Source: Gammaproteobacteria bacterium (GTDB lineage Bacteria > Pseudomonadota > Gammaproteobacteria > Arenicellales > Poriferihabitantaceae). From it: a stretch of 5,973 bases of DNA. The translations under genes were made by a program, and so were the position numbers. Under the pieces are notes generated by a model. It was not told the DNA's origin, searched no databases, and worked only from the letters and a program-made list of their open reading frames with translations. This document shows, in pieces, positions 5,238 to 5,973 of this stretch (positions are counted from its first letter, which is position 1; every line of letters starts with the position of its first letter). The stretch lies in NCBI GenBank assembly GCA_024679435.1, contig JAIBDK010000155.1:1-5973 (forward strand), read 5' to 3'.

Positions 5238-5348
5238 AGGGAACCGCTGACAGTGACCCAAGTCCTGTTTTACAATCGTCGAAGAGAATAATCGCACCCC
5301 TGCTCAGCAAAGCGCCATTCGGAGACCGCTCCACTTCGTTTTAAGTTT

Positions 5349-5828
5349 TCACTCGTTAATTCCTAATAACTCAACGTCAAAGATCAAGGTTGAGCCAGGC
5401 GGAATTGGACCCGCACCACGGTCGCCATATGCAAGGTCACTCGGGATAAAAAGACGGGTTTTTTCACCCACCACCATGAGCTGAAGCCCTTCAGTCCAGC
5501 CACGAATGACCTGATTAAGGCCAAATTCAATGGGTTGACCACGATCCACGGAGCTATCGAATACTGAACCGTCAATCATGGTGCCATGATAATGCACCTT
5601 GACCTTATCTGACGCACCCGGATGAACGGTGCCGGCTCCGGCAGTAAGAACCAGATATTGTAAACCCGATGCCGTTGTCTGAACGCCGTCGGCGCTACTG
5701 TTCTTTTCCAGGAATTCTGCGCCTGCCTGCTTACTCATATCTGCCTCGTTATTATCAAAAGTGTTACGAAAAAATAGGAAGCCGATGATAACAACAACGA
5801 CCACAATATTGATAAAAAATTTATTCAT
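5349..5828 (-). CDS. Membrane-anchored FKBP-type peptidyl-prolyl isomerase
   Basis: Catalyses cis-trans isomerisation of peptide bonds before proline, assisting protein folding. As annotated it has 159 residues: a single hydrophobic segment at about 5-20 (FINIVVVVVIIGFLFF), a linker including MSKQAGAEFLEKN at 31-43, and one FKBP domain from about 53 to 158. The pocket residues of FKBP12 all have counterparts: Y80, F90, D91, F102, V107, I108, W111, Y134 and F150. It should therefore be active and able to bind FK506-type ligands. The domain resembles FklB/Mip-type proteins but lacks their long dimerisation region. The hydrophobic segment suggests an inner-membrane anchor with the domain probably periplasmic. 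I chose ATG 5828 because it opens directly on that segment. ATG 5864 (12 residues longer) and TTG 5921 are in-frame alternatives with no better ribosome site. No clear terminator follows it. Confidence 0.9.
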   Translation of the reverse strand: MNKFFINIVVVVVIIGFLFFRNTFDNNEADMSKQAGAEFLEKNSSADGVQTTASGLQYLVLTAGAGTVHPGASDKVKVHYHGTMIDGSVFDSSVDRGQPIEFGLNQVIRGWTEGLQLMVVGEKTRLFIPSDLAYGDRGAGPIPPGSTLIFDVELLGINE

Positions 5829-5973
5829 TAGAAAGTCACATTCCGTGGGTTCGTGAATATCCATTAGGCTTTGAAGGCGACCACTGGTCGAGACGGCCGG
5901 GCGCAGTGCTAAACACTTCAACTTTCAGAGGATAGCAGGGTGTTGCATCGTCAGAATGGCTGCTGCTGCAATC

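Noticed and set aside
5922..5973. End or start of another gene at the right edge (ATG 5956 on the plus strand reading MAAAAI, or a minus-strand frame ending just after MQHPAIL)
   Set aside because: Only about 50 bases are available and both strands have an open frame, so neither can be chosen.

Overview
The window looks like chromosomal DNA from a marine-type gammaproteobacterium. This is inferred from protein similarity that I recall: a bacterial-type ProS, a CspA-family protein, a YgfF-like short-chain dehydrogenase and an FklB-like FKBP. I cannot name the genus. There are no tRNA or rRNA genes, no CRISPR array, and no insertion sequence, integrase or phage gene. It reads as an ordinary chromosomal stretch with some unusual small-scale structure.

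Layout. Positions 1-539 (+) hold the 3' end of proS. A leader with a possible promoter and two tandem terminator-like hairpins (701-753) precedes a 70-residue cold-shock protein (773-985, +). After it lie two stem-loops that share the arm sequence GGTGATA/TATCAC (1010-1039 and 1071-1096). Next is a flavin-reductase-like FMN-binding protein (1208-1822, +). It converges on a minus-strand pair that is probably one operon: a short-chain dehydrogenase (3305 to 2547) followed by a cytoplasmic DsbA-like thioredoxin-fold protein (2506 to 1868). Upstream on the minus strand is an exported protein with a tryptophan at every 11th residue (3990 to 3502). Then come an NMT1/THI5-like substrate-binding-fold protein with no signal peptide (5124 to 4234) and a membrane-anchored FKBP prolyl isomerase (5828 to 5349).

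How they may work together. The flavin reductase-like protein, the dehydrogenase and the DsbA-like protein are all redox-related, but only the last two look co-transcribed. The remaining genes appear to be single units. No gene-free stretch exceeds about 250 bases.

Best candidates for something undescribed: (1) the Trp-undecad exported protein, whose internal 105-bp duplication has diverged almost only at synonymous sites; (2) the double-terminator leader of the cold-shock gene; (3) the pair of shared-arm palindromes after it; (4) the substrate-binding-fold protein that appears cytoplasmic and may be made from a leaderless mRNA. I see no multi-gene defence or mobile system here.
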